A DNA stretch of 64,000 nucleotides from contig CAVWNV010000009.1 in NCBI GenBank assembly GCA_963756515.1, positions 186,001 to 250,000 of the forward strand, given 5' to 3'. The position numbers and the translations under genes are program-made. How positions within the stretch are numbered: position 1 is the first letter of the stretch; each line of letters opens with the position of its first letter. This document shows, piece by piece, positions 36,981 to 46,689 of the stretch. The notes below the pieces were generated by a model. The model had not been told where the DNA came from. It saw only the letters and a program-made list of their open reading frames with translations, and did not search any database. Source of the DNA: Bog-756 sp963756515. Its GTDB lineage: Bacteria; Actinomycetota; Acidimicrobiia; Acidimicrobiales; RAAP-2.

Positions 36981-37047
36981 GCCGTTGCTACCGCGAGGAG
37001 ACGGCGTCCAAATGGAGTCGGCGCGGCTGCACGAAATTGGGGGAAAT

Positions 37048-40000
37048 ATGTCTGGCGGAGAAGCACGACGCTCGAGCCTTACTCACGCGCAGGGCCGGGC
37101 GGGCAGGAAGCGGGTCGGACGCCTCGGGCTGGCCGTGGTGCTGGTGTTGGGAGTGTTCGGAGGGGCCGTCAGCCTCGCCCTCACTTCGTCCCCGGCCTTC
37201 GCCGCCGGCACCTACACCTGCACCGCCCCGGCGTCGGGTGGCACTTCCACCACCTTCCTCGAGGGCGTGGCCAACACCTACTCGGTGTCCTGTTACGGCA
37301 CCAGCGGGGTCAGCGGCACCACCGCCTACCCGGCCTCCATCACCCACACCGCCGGCACCCTCCCCGCCGACGCCACCGAGGCCACCTCCACTACCAGCAC
37401 CCCGGCCTGCACCACCAGCACGTCAGGTTCTGGTGCCTCCGAGAAGTATCTCCTCAACTGCAACATCGCCGAGACCCCGACCACCGGCGACGCCGGCACC
37501 TACTCAGGCAACACCTTCACCGCCAACCCCGGGACCGACGGCGGAGCCGCGGTCACTTCCGGGGCGTGGAACCTCACCGTGGCCCCGCCCACGATGACGT
37601 GTACCGCCCCCGCCACCGCAGGCACCGCGACCACGTTCGACGTGGGCATAGCCAATACCTACGGTGTGTCCTGCTACGAGACGACCGGGGTGTCGGGTGA
37701 CGCCGCCTATCCGGCCTCCATCACCCTGGCCAGCGGCTCGCTCCCCGCCGACGCCACCGAGGCCACCTCGACGGCCAGCAGCCCGGCCTGCGCCCAAACC
37801 ACGTCTGGTTCGGGAGCCACCGAGCACTACATCCTGACCTGCAACATCGCCGAGACACCGACCGTGGCCGACGAGGGCACGTATCCGGTCACCTTCACTG
37901 CCACCGGCTCTAGCGGTGTCGCCCCGGTCACCACTGGGACACTGACGCTCACGGTGGCCAACGCCGCCGCCACCGCCTGTTCGGCCCCGGCGGCCGCGGG
38001 GACCGCGACCACGTTCACGGTCGGGACCGCCTCGTCGTACTCGGTGGCCTGCTACGGCACCGCCGGCGCCTCCTACCCGCCCTCCATCACCATCGCCAGC
38101 GGCACGCTGCCGGCTGATGCCGCCTTCCCGACCACCGTGGGCCAAGGCTGCGCCCAAAGCACCTCGGGCACCGGTGCGGCTACGGAGTACATCCTGACCT
38201 GCAAGATCACCGAGACCCCGACGGCCACCGACGAGGGCACCTATCCGCTCACCTTCACCGCCACCGGGGCCGGTGGGCCACCGGTCACGTCGGGAACCCT
38301 GACCCTCAAGGTGGCCCAGACCGCGCCGACCTGGGTCAGCGGCCAGTACACCAGCGCCATCAAGAACGTTCCCTTCTGCGTGGATGTGGCCATCTCCAAT
38401 CCAGCCGCCCTCCCGTTGACCAGCATCACCGCCGGTGCGACACCCTCGGGGATCACCGGCTATTCGGTCCAGAACGTAAACCTGGCCGCCGGGACCGCCC
38501 AGGTGTGCGGCACCGATACCAACACCCCGGCCACCTCGGGCACGCCGCCGGCATTGGCCCCGGTAGCCACCAACACCGGGGGCAGTGCCACCGACAGCAT
38601 CCCGATCGGGTCACAGAACGAGTGCACGTGGACGGCCAGCCAGGGGACCGTCAGCATGTTCGACGCCAACCAGGATCTCGAGCAGGCCGGGTCGCAGTCG
38701 GCCTTCGGCCAGCCCATCACCAACGGTGAGACGGTCGGGACCACGTCCAACTACCCGACGTGCACCGGCGATGTGATGGTGGCGGCTTCCGGCGGGCTCG
38801 GCGACGCCTGGACGGTCAACACCGCCAACCCGCTGCCGGCGCCGACCGACACCAACGGGGGTGCGTCCCAGAACACCCTCTCCTCGTCGAACCTCGAGCT
38901 GAACAAGGGCTGCTACGGCGGAGTCAACATCCTGGCCACGTACTCGTACACCAGCATGGGCACGACCTACAAGCTGACGGTGCCGAGTCCCTGGGTGAAC
39001 GGCGGTGACTGCTCCTACGGCGGTCTGGGTTCCAACTCGGCCGGCGGCAACACCGACACCACCAACGCCACCTGCCCCCCGTCTCAGGCCGATGTCAACG
39101 AGGGCTACGTCAGCTGCAGTATCACCGTCTCGTCCGGCAACGACGAGAACGGCCAGGCCAACTACTCCACCATGGACCTGTTCTTCACCGGGCAGCCGGT
39201 TCCGCAGCAGTCGACGGCGGCCCTGTCGGCGGCGAGCGCCGATACGGGCGCCACCGTTTCGGTGACCAGCGGGACCAACTGGTGGGGCAACTCCGGCGGT
39301 GCGCCCAATACCGGGCCCTACGGTGACTTCCAGTCCGGCGCGATGTACCCGGTGAGCGCACCGAGCGTGTTCATCGGGACCTCCCGTGGCACCGCGGTGC
39401 CGGTGGTGAACTCCACCGTGACCATCCCGGCCAACCAGTACGTGTGCACCGGAGCCGAGAGCGCCACGGTCGGCCCCAATCCGTGCACGATGACCCCGGG
39501 CCAGCCCACCGGCTCCTTCCAGATCCCGTCCGGTCTGACACCGGGGACGTACAACGTGTACATCGACGAGACCAACACCACCCCGCTGCCCGGCAACGGT
39601 CCCAACGACGCCTATCAGACGGCTAGGGGAACCACCCTGGGCACGGCGGAGTCGGTGACCCAGCTCGCCGTGGGCGTGCCCGCCTTTACCTCGGCGGCGT
39701 CCACCTCGTTCGCCGAGAACGGTGCCGGGACCTTCGCGGTCACGGCCAGCGGCGACGCCCCCATCACCTTCAGCGAGACCGGAGCCCTGCCCTCGGGCGT
39801 GACCCTGACCTCTGCCGGCACTCTGGCCGGCACGCCGGCCTTCGGCACCGCCGGCAGCTACCCGATCACCATCACGGCCACTGACGTCAACTCCAACACC
39901 TCGACCCAGTCGTTCATCCTCACGGTGACCGGCGGCGCCCCGGTGTTCACGTCGGCCGCCTCGACCTCGTTCGCCGAGAACAGTGCCGGGACCTTCTCGG

Positions 40001-43000
40001 TGGCGGCCACCGGCGACGCCCCCATCACCTACACCGAGAGCGGAGCTCTGCCCTCGGGCGTCAGCCTGGCCGCCAACGGCACCCTGTCGGGCACCCCGGC
40101 CTTCGGGACGGCGGGCAGCTATCCCGTTACCATCACCGCCACCGACACCAACTCCAACACCTCGACCCAGGCCTTCACCCTCACGGTGACGGCTGGCGGC
40201 CCGGTGTTCACCTCGGGCGCCTCGACCTCGTTCGCCGAGAACAGTGCCGGGACCTTCTCGGTCACGGCCAGCGGCGACGCCCCCATCACCTACACCGAGA
40301 GCGGAGCTCTGCCCTCAGGTGTGACCCTCGGACCTGACGGCACCCTGGCCGGCACGCCGGCCGCTGGCACCGCCGGCAGCTACCCGATCACCATCACCGC
40401 CACCGACACCAACTCGGCCACGGCCACCCAGGCCTTTACCCTCACGGTGACGGCCGGCGGACCAGTATTCACGTCGGCCGCCTCGACCTCGTTCGCCGAG
40501 AACAGTGCCGGGACCTTCTCGGTGGCGGCCACCGGCGACGCCCCCATCACCTACACCGAGAGCGGAGCTCTGCCCTCAGGTGTGACCCTCGGACCTGACG
40601 GCACCCTGGCCGGCACGCCGGCCTTCGGGACGGCGGGCAGCTACCCGATCACCATCACCGCCACCGACACCAACTCGGCCACGGCCACCCAGGCCTTCAC
40701 CCTCACGGTGACGGCCGGCGCCCCGGTGTTCACCTCGGGCGCCTCCACGTCATTCGCCGAGAACAGTGCCGGGACCTTCTCGGTCACGGCCACCGGCGAT
40801 ACGCCCATCACCTACACCGAGACCGGGGCGCTGCCCTCGGGCGTGACCCTCGGATCTGACGGCACCCTGGCCGGCACCCCGGCCTTCGGGACGGCGGGCA
40901 GCTTCCCGATCACCATCACCGCCACCGACGCCAACTCGAGCACCTCGACCCAGGCCTTCACGGTCACGGTGACGGCCGGCGGACCGGTGTTCACCTCGGC
41001 CGCCGCCACGTCATTCGCCGAGAACAGTGCCGGGACCTTCTCGGTCACGGCCACCGGCGACACGCCCATCACCTACACCGAGACCGGGGCGCTGCCCTCG
41101 GGCGTGACCCTCGGATCTGACGGCACCCTGGCCGGCACCCCGGCCTTCGGCACCGCCGGCAGCTTCCCGATCACCATCACGGCCACCGACGCCAACTCGA
41201 GCACCTCGACCCAGGCCTTCACCCTCACGGTGACGGCCGGCGGACCGGTGTTCACCTCGGGCGCCTCCACGTCGTTCGCCGAGAACAGTGCCGGGACCTT
41301 CTCGGTCACGGCCACCGGGGACACCCCCATCACCTTCACCGAGACCGGTCCGCTGCCCTCGGGCGTGACCCTCGGATCTGACGGCACCCTGGCCGGCACC
41401 CCGGCCTTCGGCACCGCCGGCAGCTACCCGATCACCATCACCGCCACTGACGCCAACTCGAGCACCTCGACCCAGGCCTTCACCCTCACGGTGACGGCCG
41501 GCGGCCCGGTGTTCACCTCGGGCGCCTCCACGTCATTCGCCGAGAACAGTGCCGGGACCTTCTCGGTCACGGCCACCGGGGACACCCCCATCACCTTCAC
41601 CGAGACCGGTCCGCTGCCCTCGGGCGTGACCCTCGGATCTGACGGCACCCTGGCCGGCACGCCGGCCTTCGGCACCGCCGGCAGCTTCCCGATCACCATC
41701 ACGGCCACCGACGCCAACTCGAGCACCTCGACCCAGGCCTTCACCCTCACGGTGACGGCCGGCGGCCCGGTGTTCACCTCGGGCGCCTCCACGTCGTTCG
41801 CCGAGAACAGCGCCGGGACCTTCTCGGTCACGGCCACCGGGGACACCCCCATCACCTTCACCGAGACCGGTCCGCTGCCCTCGGGCGTGACCCTCGGACC
41901 TGACGGCACCCTGGCCGGCACGCCGGCCTTCGGCACCGCCGGCAGCTTCCCGATCACCATCACCGCCACCGACGCCAACTCGAGCACCTCGACCCAGGCC
42001 TTCACCCTCACGGTGACGGCCGGCGGCCCGGTGTTCACCTCCGGCGCCTCCACGTCGTTCGCCGAGAACAGTGCCGGGACCTTCTCGGTCACGGCCACCG
42101 GGGACACGCCCATCACCTTCACCGAGACCGGGGCGCTGCCCTCGGGCGTGACCCTCGGACCTGACGGCACCCTGGCCGGCACGCCGGCCTTCGGCACCGC
42201 CGGCAGCTACCCGATCACCATCACGGCCACCGACGCCAACTCGAGCACCTCGACCCAGGCCTTCACCCTCACGGTGAACACAGGTGGGCTGGCCATAACC
42301 TCGGGCGCCTCCACCTCGTTCGCCGAGAACAGTGCCGGGACCTTCTCGGTCACGGCCACCGGCGACAACCCGATCACCTTCACCGAGACCGGACCGCTGC
42401 CCACCGGCGTGACCCTGGCCTCGGGCGGCACCCTGGCCGGCACCCCGGCCTTCGGCACCGCCGGCAGCTACCCGATCACCATCACGGCCACCGACGCCAA
42501 CTCGGGCACCACCACGCAGGCCTTCACCCTCACGGTGACGGCCACGGGCCCGGTGTTCACCTCGGGCGCCTCCACGTCATTCGCCGAGACCAGCGCCGGG
42601 ACCTTCTCGGTCACGGCCTCCGGTGACGCCCCCATCACCTTTACCGAGACCGGTCCGCTGCCCACCGGGGTCACCCTGACCTCGGGCGGCACCCTGGCCG
42701 GCACGCCGGGCTCCGGGACGGCGGGCAGCTACCCGATCACCATCACGGCCACCGACGCCAACTCCAACACCTCGACCCAGGCCTTCACCCTCACGGTGAC
42801 GGCCACGGGCCCGGTGTTCACCTCGGGCGCCTCGACCAGCTTCGCCGAGACCAGCGCCGGGACCTTCTCGGTCACGGCCACCGGTGACGCCCCCATCACC
42901 TTCACCGAGACCGGCCCGCTACCCACCGGGGTCACCCTGACCTCGGGCGGCACTCTGGCCGGCACCCCGGCCTCTGGCACCGCAGGCAGCTACCCGATCA

Positions 43001-44469
43001 CCATCACGGCCACCGACGCCAACTCCAACACCTCGACCCAGGCCTTCACCCTCACGGTGACGGCCACGGCCCCGGTGTTCACGTCGGGGGCCTCGACCAG
43101 CTTCGCCGAGACCAGCGCCGGGACCTTCTCGGTCACGGCCACCGGTGACGCCCCCATCACCTACACCGAGACCGGTCCGCTGCCCACGGGGGTCACCCTG
43201 GCCGCCAACGGCACCCTGGCCGGCACCCCGGCCTCCGGGACGGCGGGCAGCTACCCGATCACCATCAAGGCCACCGACGCCCACTCCAACACATCGACCC
43301 AGGCCTTCACCCTCACGGTGACGGCCACGGGCCCGGTGTTCACCTCAGCCGCTTCGACCACGTTCACTGCAACGAATGCCGGGACCTTCTCGGTCACGGC
43401 CACCGGTGACGCCCCCATCACCTTCACCGAGACCGGGGCACTGCCCTCGGGCGTCACCCTGGCCTCCAACGGCACCCTGTCGGGCACGCCAACGACCGCC
43501 GGTAGCTACCCGATCACCATCAAGGCCACCGACACGCACTCCAACACTGCCACCCAGGCCTTTACGCTCACGGTGGCGGCGGCTCCCGTCACGACCGTCA
43601 CCGTCCCCACGAGTGGGACTGACGAGCGAGGAACGGCCACCCTCGATGCCAGCGCTACCAGCGCCAACGGGATCAGCACGGTGAAGTACGAGATCACCGG
43701 TGGAACCTACAACCACACCATCATCGGCACCGCCTCGGCCACCATCTACGGCTATGTGTACCTGTGGACCACCACCACAGTCCCCGACGGCACCTACACG
43801 CTGCAGAGTGTCGCCACTGACACGCTCGGTCACATCGGTACCAGTGCAGGGGTTACGGTCGTGGTCGACAACACGCCACCCGTCACCGTGGTAACGGTGC
43901 CGGTCACCGGCACGGCCGTGCACGGGACCAGCGTGACGCTGGACTCCTCGGCCACGGACAACGTGTCGGTGGCCAAGGTGCAGTACGTGATCACCGGAGG
44001 GACCTACAGCCAGGCTGTCGTCGGTACCGCCACCGCTACCATCTACGGTTGGATCTACGTGTGGAACAGCACCACCGTCCCCAACGGCACCTACACCCTG
44101 CAGAGCCTGGCCACCGACGAAGTGGGCAACACCACCTACAGCACCGGAGTCTCGGTCGTGGTCGACAACACGCCACCCGTCACCGCGGTAACGGTGCCGG
44201 TCACCGGCACCACCGAGACCGGAACGAGCGTCACCCTCGATGCCTCGGCCACGGACAATGTGTCGGTGAGCAAGGTGCAGTACGTGCTGACCGGTGGGAC
44301 GTACAACCAGACCGTGATCGGAACGGCCTCGGCCACCATCTACGGTTGGATCTACCTGTGGAACACCACCACCGTTCCCAACGGCACGTACACCCTGCAG
44401 AGTCTGGCCACGGACGAAGCCGGCAACACGACCTACAGTGCGGCCATCACCGTCAAGGTCCACAACTAA
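37048..44469 (+). CDS. Giant secreted Ig-like repeat protein
   Basis: 2,473 residues. ATG at 37048 follows GGGGGAAAT; an ATG at 37012 in frame is the alternative. Signal peptide about residues 18-52 (LAVVLVLGVFGGAVSLAL, cut after AFA). Residues ~53-425: three ~120-residue repeats each with several Cys (CTAPA...SCY...CNIAETPT). ~425-877: a non-repeated region including WTASQGTVSMFD and WWGNSGGAPNTGPYGDFQ. ~878-2178: fifteen ~87-residue putative Ig (He_PIG/cadherin-like) repeats (FTSGASTSFAENSAGTFSV...SGVTL...GTLAGTPAFGTAGSYPITITATD). ~2179-2472: three Big-type Ig domains ending STGVSVVVDN-like. No LPxTG or C-terminal anchor helix, so probably released or held non-covalently. Likely an adhesin or surface-fibre protein. 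Confidence 0.88.
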   Translation: MSGGEARRSSLTHAQGRAGRKRVGRLGLAVVLVLGVFGGAVSLALTSSPAFAAGTYTCTAPASGGTSTTFLEGVANTYSVSCYGTSGVSGTTAYPASITHTAGTLPADATEATSTTSTPACTTSTSGSGASEKYLLNCNIAETPTTGDAGTYSGNTFTANPGTDGGAAVTSGAWNLTVAPPTMTCTAPATAGTATTFDVGIANTYGVSCYETTGVSGDAAYPASITLASGSLPADATEATSTASSPACAQTTSGSGATEHYILTCNIAETPTVADEGTYPVTFTATGSSGVAPVTTGTLTLTVANAAATACSAPAAAGTATTFTVGTASSYSVACYGTAGASYPPSITIASGTLPADAAFPTTVGQGCAQSTSGTGAATEYILTCKITETPTATDEGTYPLTFTATGAGGPPVTSGTLTLKVAQTAPTWVSGQYTSAIKNVPFCVDVAISNPAALPLTSITAGATPSGITGYSVQNVNLAAGTAQVCGTDTNTPATSGTPPALAPVATNTGGSATDSIPIGSQNECTWTASQGTVSMFDANQDLEQAGSQSAFGQPITNGETVGTTSNYPTCTGDVMVAASGGLGDAWTVNTANPLPAPTDTNGGASQNTLSSSNLELNKGCYGGVNILATYSYTSMGTTYKLTVPSPWVNGGDCSYGGLGSNSAGGNTDTTNATCPPSQADVNEGYVSCSITVSSGNDENGQANYSTMDLFFTGQPVPQQSTAALSAASADTGATVSVTSGTNWWGNSGGAPNTGPYGDFQSGAMYPVSAPSVFIGTSRGTAVPVVNSTVTIPANQYVCTGAESATVGPNPCTMTPGQPTGSFQIPSGLTPGTYNVYIDETNTTPLPGNGPNDAYQTARGTTLGTAESVTQLAVGVPAFTSAASTSFAENGAGTFAVTASGDAPITFSETGALPSGVTLTSAGTLAGTPAFGTAGSYPITITATDVNSNTSTQSFILTVTGGAPVFTSAASTSFAENSAGTFSVAATGDAPITYTESGALPSGVSLAANGTLSGTPAFGTAGSYPVTITATDTNSNTSTQAFTLTVTAGGPVFTSGASTSFAENSAGTFSVTASGDAPITYTESGALPSGVTLGPDGTLAGTPAAGTAGSYPITITATDTNSATATQAFTLTVTAGGPVFTSAASTSFAENSAGTFSVAATGDAPITYTESGALPSGVTLGPDGTLAGTPAFGTAGSYPITITATDTNSATATQAFTLTVTAGAPVFTSGASTSFAENSAGTFSVTATGDTPITYTETGALPSGVTLGSDGTLAGTPAFGTAGSFPITITATDANSSTSTQAFTVTVTAGGPVFTSAAATSFAENSAGTFSVTATGDTPITYTETGALPSGVTLGSDGTLAGTPAFGTAGSFPITITATDANSSTSTQAFTLTVTAGGPVFTSGASTSFAENSAGTFSVTATGDTPITFTETGPLPSGVTLGSDGTLAGTPAFGTAGSYPITITATDANSSTSTQAFTLTVTAGGPVFTSGASTSFAENSAGTFSVTATGDTPITFTETGPLPSGVTLGSDGTLAGTPAFGTAGSFPITITATDANSSTSTQAFTLTVTAGGPVFTSGASTSFAENSAGTFSVTATGDTPITFTETGPLPSGVTLGPDGTLAGTPAFGTAGSFPITITATDANSSTSTQAFTLTVTAGGPVFTSGASTSFAENSAGTFSVTATGDTPITFTETGALPSGVTLGPDGTLAGTPAFGTAGSYPITITATDANSSTSTQAFTLTVNTGGLAITSGASTSFAENSAGTFSVTATGDNPITFTETGPLPTGVTLASGGTLAGTPAFGTAGSYPITITATDANSGTTTQAFTLTVTATGPVFTSGASTSFAETSAGTFSVTASGDAPITFTETGPLPTGVTLTSGGTLAGTPGSGTAGSYPITITATDANSNTSTQAFTLTVTATGPVFTSGASTSFAETSAGTFSVTATGDAPITFTETGPLPTGVTLTSGGTLAGTPASGTAGSYPITITATDANSNTSTQAFTLTVTATAPVFTSGASTSFAETSAGTFSVTATGDAPITYTETGPLPTGVTLAANGTLAGTPASGTAGSYPITIKATDAHSNTSTQAFTLTVTATGPVFTSAASTTFTATNAGTFSVTATGDAPITFTETGALPSGVTLASNGTLSGTPTTAGSYPITIKATDTHSNTATQAFTLTVAAAPVTTVTVPTSGTDERGTATLDASATSANGISTVKYEITGGTYNHTIIGTASATIYGYVYLWTTTTVPDGTYTLQSVATDTLGHIGTSAGVTVVVDNTPPVTVVTVPVTGTAVHGTSVTLDSSATDNVSVAKVQYVITGGTYSQAVVGTATATIYGWIYVWNSTTVPNGTYTLQSLATDEVGNTTYSTGVSVVVDNTPPVTAVTVPVTGTTETGTSVTLDASATDNVSVSKVQYVLTGGTYNQTVIGTASATIYGWIYLWNTTTVPNGTYTLQSLATDEAGNTTYSAAITVKVHN
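39679..43584 (+). repeat. Array of 15 tandem ~261-bp coding repeats
   Basis: Fifteen head-to-tail units of about 261 bp inside the giant secreted protein gene. Units 5-10 are nearly identical at DNA level over long stretches; units 1-4 and 11-15 are more diverged, with FAEN changing to FAET in units 12-14 and unit 15 shortened by two or three codons. This is the pattern left by unequal recombination in the centre of an array. Confidence 0.9.
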
Positions 44470-44571
44470 CAGGGATCGCCCTCCCGGCGCCGGCCCCGGT
44501 TTCTCGGGCCGCCCGATCGGGGATATCCTCCCGCCGTCCGACTGAACCAACCGACCGCGGAGGGTGTCCCT

Positions 44572-45648
44572 GTGCGCACCATGAGACTGGCAGCCGTCGT
44601 TGGCATTGCGATCCTGTTGGCGAACTGCGGGGGGAACTCTTCCTCATCGTCGACGTCCACGCTCCCGGGCGTGTCGGTGCCCCGTCCCGTCCATGACGTC
44701 GCCGTCCTCGCCGCCGTGTCCTGTGCCACCACGACCGAGTGTGTGGCCGTGGGCGCCACCTCGGTTGACGGAACCGGGGTGGTCGTGCCGATCACCAACG
44801 GAGTGCCGGGCTCGCCCCTTATGGTCGACGGGACCAAGGGTCTGGACGGCGTCTCGTGCCCGACCACGACCTTCTGTGAGGCCGTCGGCGCCGGTGCCGG
44901 AAGCGGTGTCGCCGTGCCGGTCAACTCGGGTAAGCCCGGCCTGCCGGTGGCGGTGGCCGGTACGGTGGCGCTGAACGGGGTCTCGTGTCCCACCGGACCG
45001 CTGTGTGAGGCGGCCGGGCGATCGGCCACCCAGGGGTACGTGGTCACACTGACCAACCCCACCGATGCCCTGCCGGTGGTCCCGGTGGCCGGGACCACCT
45101 CGGTCAATGGCATCGACTGCGCCAACAATTCGTCGTGCCAGGTGGTGGCCTCGACGTCCAACGGCAGCTACAACGACGTGGTGGCCACGGTCACCACTGG
45201 GACCCCGGGGGCTTTCAAGGTCGTCCCCCCGGGCACGTCGACCTTCTCCGGTATCTCGTGCCCCACTACCGTCACCTGTGTCGCTGTCGGCAACGGTGTC
45301 CACCTGGTCAAGTCCCGGAACATCCCCGAAGGTGTGGTCGTGACCACCGTCAACGGTGCACCCGGCAAAGTGGCGGGCCTGGCCACGGCGTCGACGGCGC
45401 GCCTCGAGGGGGTGTCGTGCGGAGGGGCGAGCAGCTGCGTCGCGGTGGGTACCAACGGTCCGGTCTCCAACGGGACGAGCAAGGGTCACGGCCTCTTCGT
45501 GAGCATCGACAGTGGTGTCCCAGGCTCACTGACGTCGATACCGGGGTCGAACCTCCTCCTCGATGGCGTTTCGTGCCCGACGGCGACGTCGTGCATAGCG
45601 GTGGGCACCGATGGAACCGCTCAGGTGGTGAGCCTGACGGTGTCGTAG
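44572..45648 (+). CDS. Cys-repeat beta-propeller-like lipoprotein
   Basis: 358 residues. GTG at 44572 follows GGAGGGTGTCCCT. A short signal peptide ends in a lipobox-like LLANC, then a Ser-rich linker. The mature protein is a string of ~40-45-residue units each containing C-P-T-(x)3-C-x-A-V-G, e.g. GVSCPTTTFCEAVG, ISCPTTVTCVAVG and GVSCPTATSCIAVG, seven or eight in all, each probably with an internal disulfide. Fold is probably a propeller. Position right after the giant protein gene suggests a related cell-surface role. Confidence 0.75.
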   Translation: MRTMRLAAVVGIAILLANCGGNSSSSSTSTLPGVSVPRPVHDVAVLAAVSCATTTECVAVGATSVDGTGVVVPITNGVPGSPLMVDGTKGLDGVSCPTTTFCEAVGAGAGSGVAVPVNSGKPGLPVAVAGTVALNGVSCPTGPLCEAAGRSATQGYVVTLTNPTDALPVVPVAGTTSVNGIDCANNSSCQVVASTSNGSYNDVVATVTTGTPGAFKVVPPGTSTFSGISCPTTVTCVAVGNGVHLVKSRNIPEGVVVTTVNGAPGKVAGLATASTARLEGVSCGGASSCVAVGTNGPVSNGTSKGHGLFVSIDSGVPGSLTSIPGSNLLLDGVSCPTATSCIAVGTDGTAQVVSLTVS

Positions 45649-45687
45649 TCCAGAACGCGCCGAGCCGTGCCGTGTCTTTCGGGCAAA

Positions 45688-45727
45688 CAATGCCCCTGAC
45701 CTGCGGAAAAACAGGTCAAGGGCATTG
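45688..45727 (-). terminator. Intrinsic terminator, near copy of the ssrA terminator
   Basis: Sixteen-base arms CAATGCCCCTGACCTG and CAGGTCAAGGGCATTG with one mismatch and an eight-base loop; on the minus strand it is followed by TTGTTT-like sequence. It lies 61 bp after the stop of the FnIII gene. It also backs onto the plus-strand lipoprotein gene and may act for both. Confidence 0.7.
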
Positions 45728-45753
45728 TGGCGGAATCGAATCCCCCGACGGGG
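45728..45753 (-). pseudogene. Remnant of an ssrA 3' end (att-like duplicate)
   Basis: Directly next to the copied terminator is GATTCGATTCCGCCAC (minus strand), which matches the T-arm and 3' end of the intact tmRNA (GTTCGATTCCCGCCAC), but with small deletions in the acceptor strand. Together the two pieces form an imperfect ~60-bp direct repeat of the real ssrA 3' end at 46650-46712. Confidence 0.6.
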
Positions 45754-45788
45754 GAGCGGCAGTCGGTGGTCAGAGGCCTACCATTTCA

Positions 45789-46178
45789 TCAAAGTGGCCC
45801 GAAGTTCTCATCCTTGGCAGTTCCGGGCGGACCGGTTCCGCGGGCGTTGACTGCCTTGACGCGGATCGTGTAGTCCTTTCCAGAATACGGAACGCTGTGG
45901 ATGACGCAGGTGAGATCTCCCGGATATGCAACGCAACCCCTCGTGCCATTTCTCGTCGTCGCCACGTAGTAGAGAATCGGCGAACCACCGTCGGATGCCG
46001 GCGCGGACCAGGTCACCGGTATGGACCCAAACGTCGGGCTCCCGTTGCCCGCGACCACATTCAGAGGAGCCCCCGGCCGCCCTGGTCGTGGCAGTGCACC
46101 CGCCGTACTTGCGTCAAACACGGTCACAACCGTCAAGACAAAGCCGACAACGATTGCCCTAGCCAGCTTCCGCTTCAT
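45789..46178 (-). CDS. Secreted fibronectin type III domain protein
   Basis: 129 residues from the ATG at 46178, preceded by GGGGGGACGGC; the frame is open upstream to 46592 but shows no folded sequence. Signal peptide MKRKLARAIVVGFVLTVV and cleavage near STAGA. One FnIII domain: GRPGAPLNVVAG, SIPVTWSAPASDGGSPILYY, two Cys in RGCVAYPGDLTCVI, then YTIRVKAVNARGTGPPG. A small extracellular binding module. It sits between two copies of the ssrA 3' end, so it may have arrived with an integrated element. Confidence 0.8.
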   Translation of the reverse strand: MKRKLARAIVVGFVLTVVTVFDASTAGALPRPGRPGAPLNVVAGNGSPTFGSIPVTWSAPASDGGSPILYYVATTRNGTRGCVAYPGDLTCVIHSVPYSGKDYTIRVKAVNARGTGPPGTAKDENFGPL

Positions 46179-46649
46179 GCCGTCCCCCCAACCTCGCCTG
46201 AGTCCAGCATCCGGAAGAATACCCCCGTAGTCGTCGGCGTGCTCAACAGTCAACTTGTGTCGTTTGACCTCCACTTTCGACGATCCGCAGCCGACACGGT
46301 GATGAAGAGGCCGAAGCCAGAACCGTCGTCCGGGGCTCGCCCTGGGTGGAGTGGCTGTTTGATCCCTGGCGTAGGTGCTCGTCGAGCTCGGCGAGTCGGG
46401 CATCGAGTCCTCGCCAGCGGAATCCGAGCATCGACCGGACATCGTTGACCTCAGCGTCGGGCCCGGAGCCACCCCACCTGTCGAAGGTGGGCAGCCGAAC
46501 CGCTCGCGTTGGAAGTCGATGTCGGTCCAGCCCCTGTCGGCCCGCGCCGAGGCGCACCGGCTGATCGTGTCCATTCGCTCCGCCCGCTGCATCGGCTGTG
46601 TCCTGTTGGCGTCCTAGCGGTGTCCGGCCGGTGGGGATTCCAGACAGAA
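46179..46649. other. Stretch without a recognisable gene
   Basis: About 470 bp between the FnIII gene and the ssrA terminator. Short frames exist on both strands but none has a domain, an RBS or the usual GC-third-position bias. It may be decayed mobile DNA, given the duplicated ssrA end. Confidence 0.4.
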
Positions 46650-46689
46650 CAATGTCCCTGACCTGCGGGAAAACAGGTCAAGGGCATCG
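46650..46689 (-). terminator. Terminator of ssrA
   Basis: Hairpin with arms ATGCCCTTGACCTG and CAGGTCAGGGACAT (minus strand) and an eight-base loop, followed by TTGTTCTGTC. It begins at the base after the tmRNA 3' end. Confidence 0.75.

Larger units (their letters stand above)
36657..37047. other. Leader region of the giant repeat protein gene
   Basis: About 390 bp with no gene. The right part (36900-37000) is AT-rich and contains the CAAACGTTTG palindrome and a -35/-10 pair; about 65 bases of untranslated leader then precede the start at 37048. Confidence 0.55.

Noticed and set aside
41424..42197. Repetitive minus-strand frames inside the Ig-repeat array
   Set aside because: Mirror image of the coding repeats; they persist only because the repeats keep the antisense frame open.
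46243..46557. Small frame as a decayed HNH/transposase gene
   Set aside because: I could find no catalytic motif or similarity strong enough to support it.
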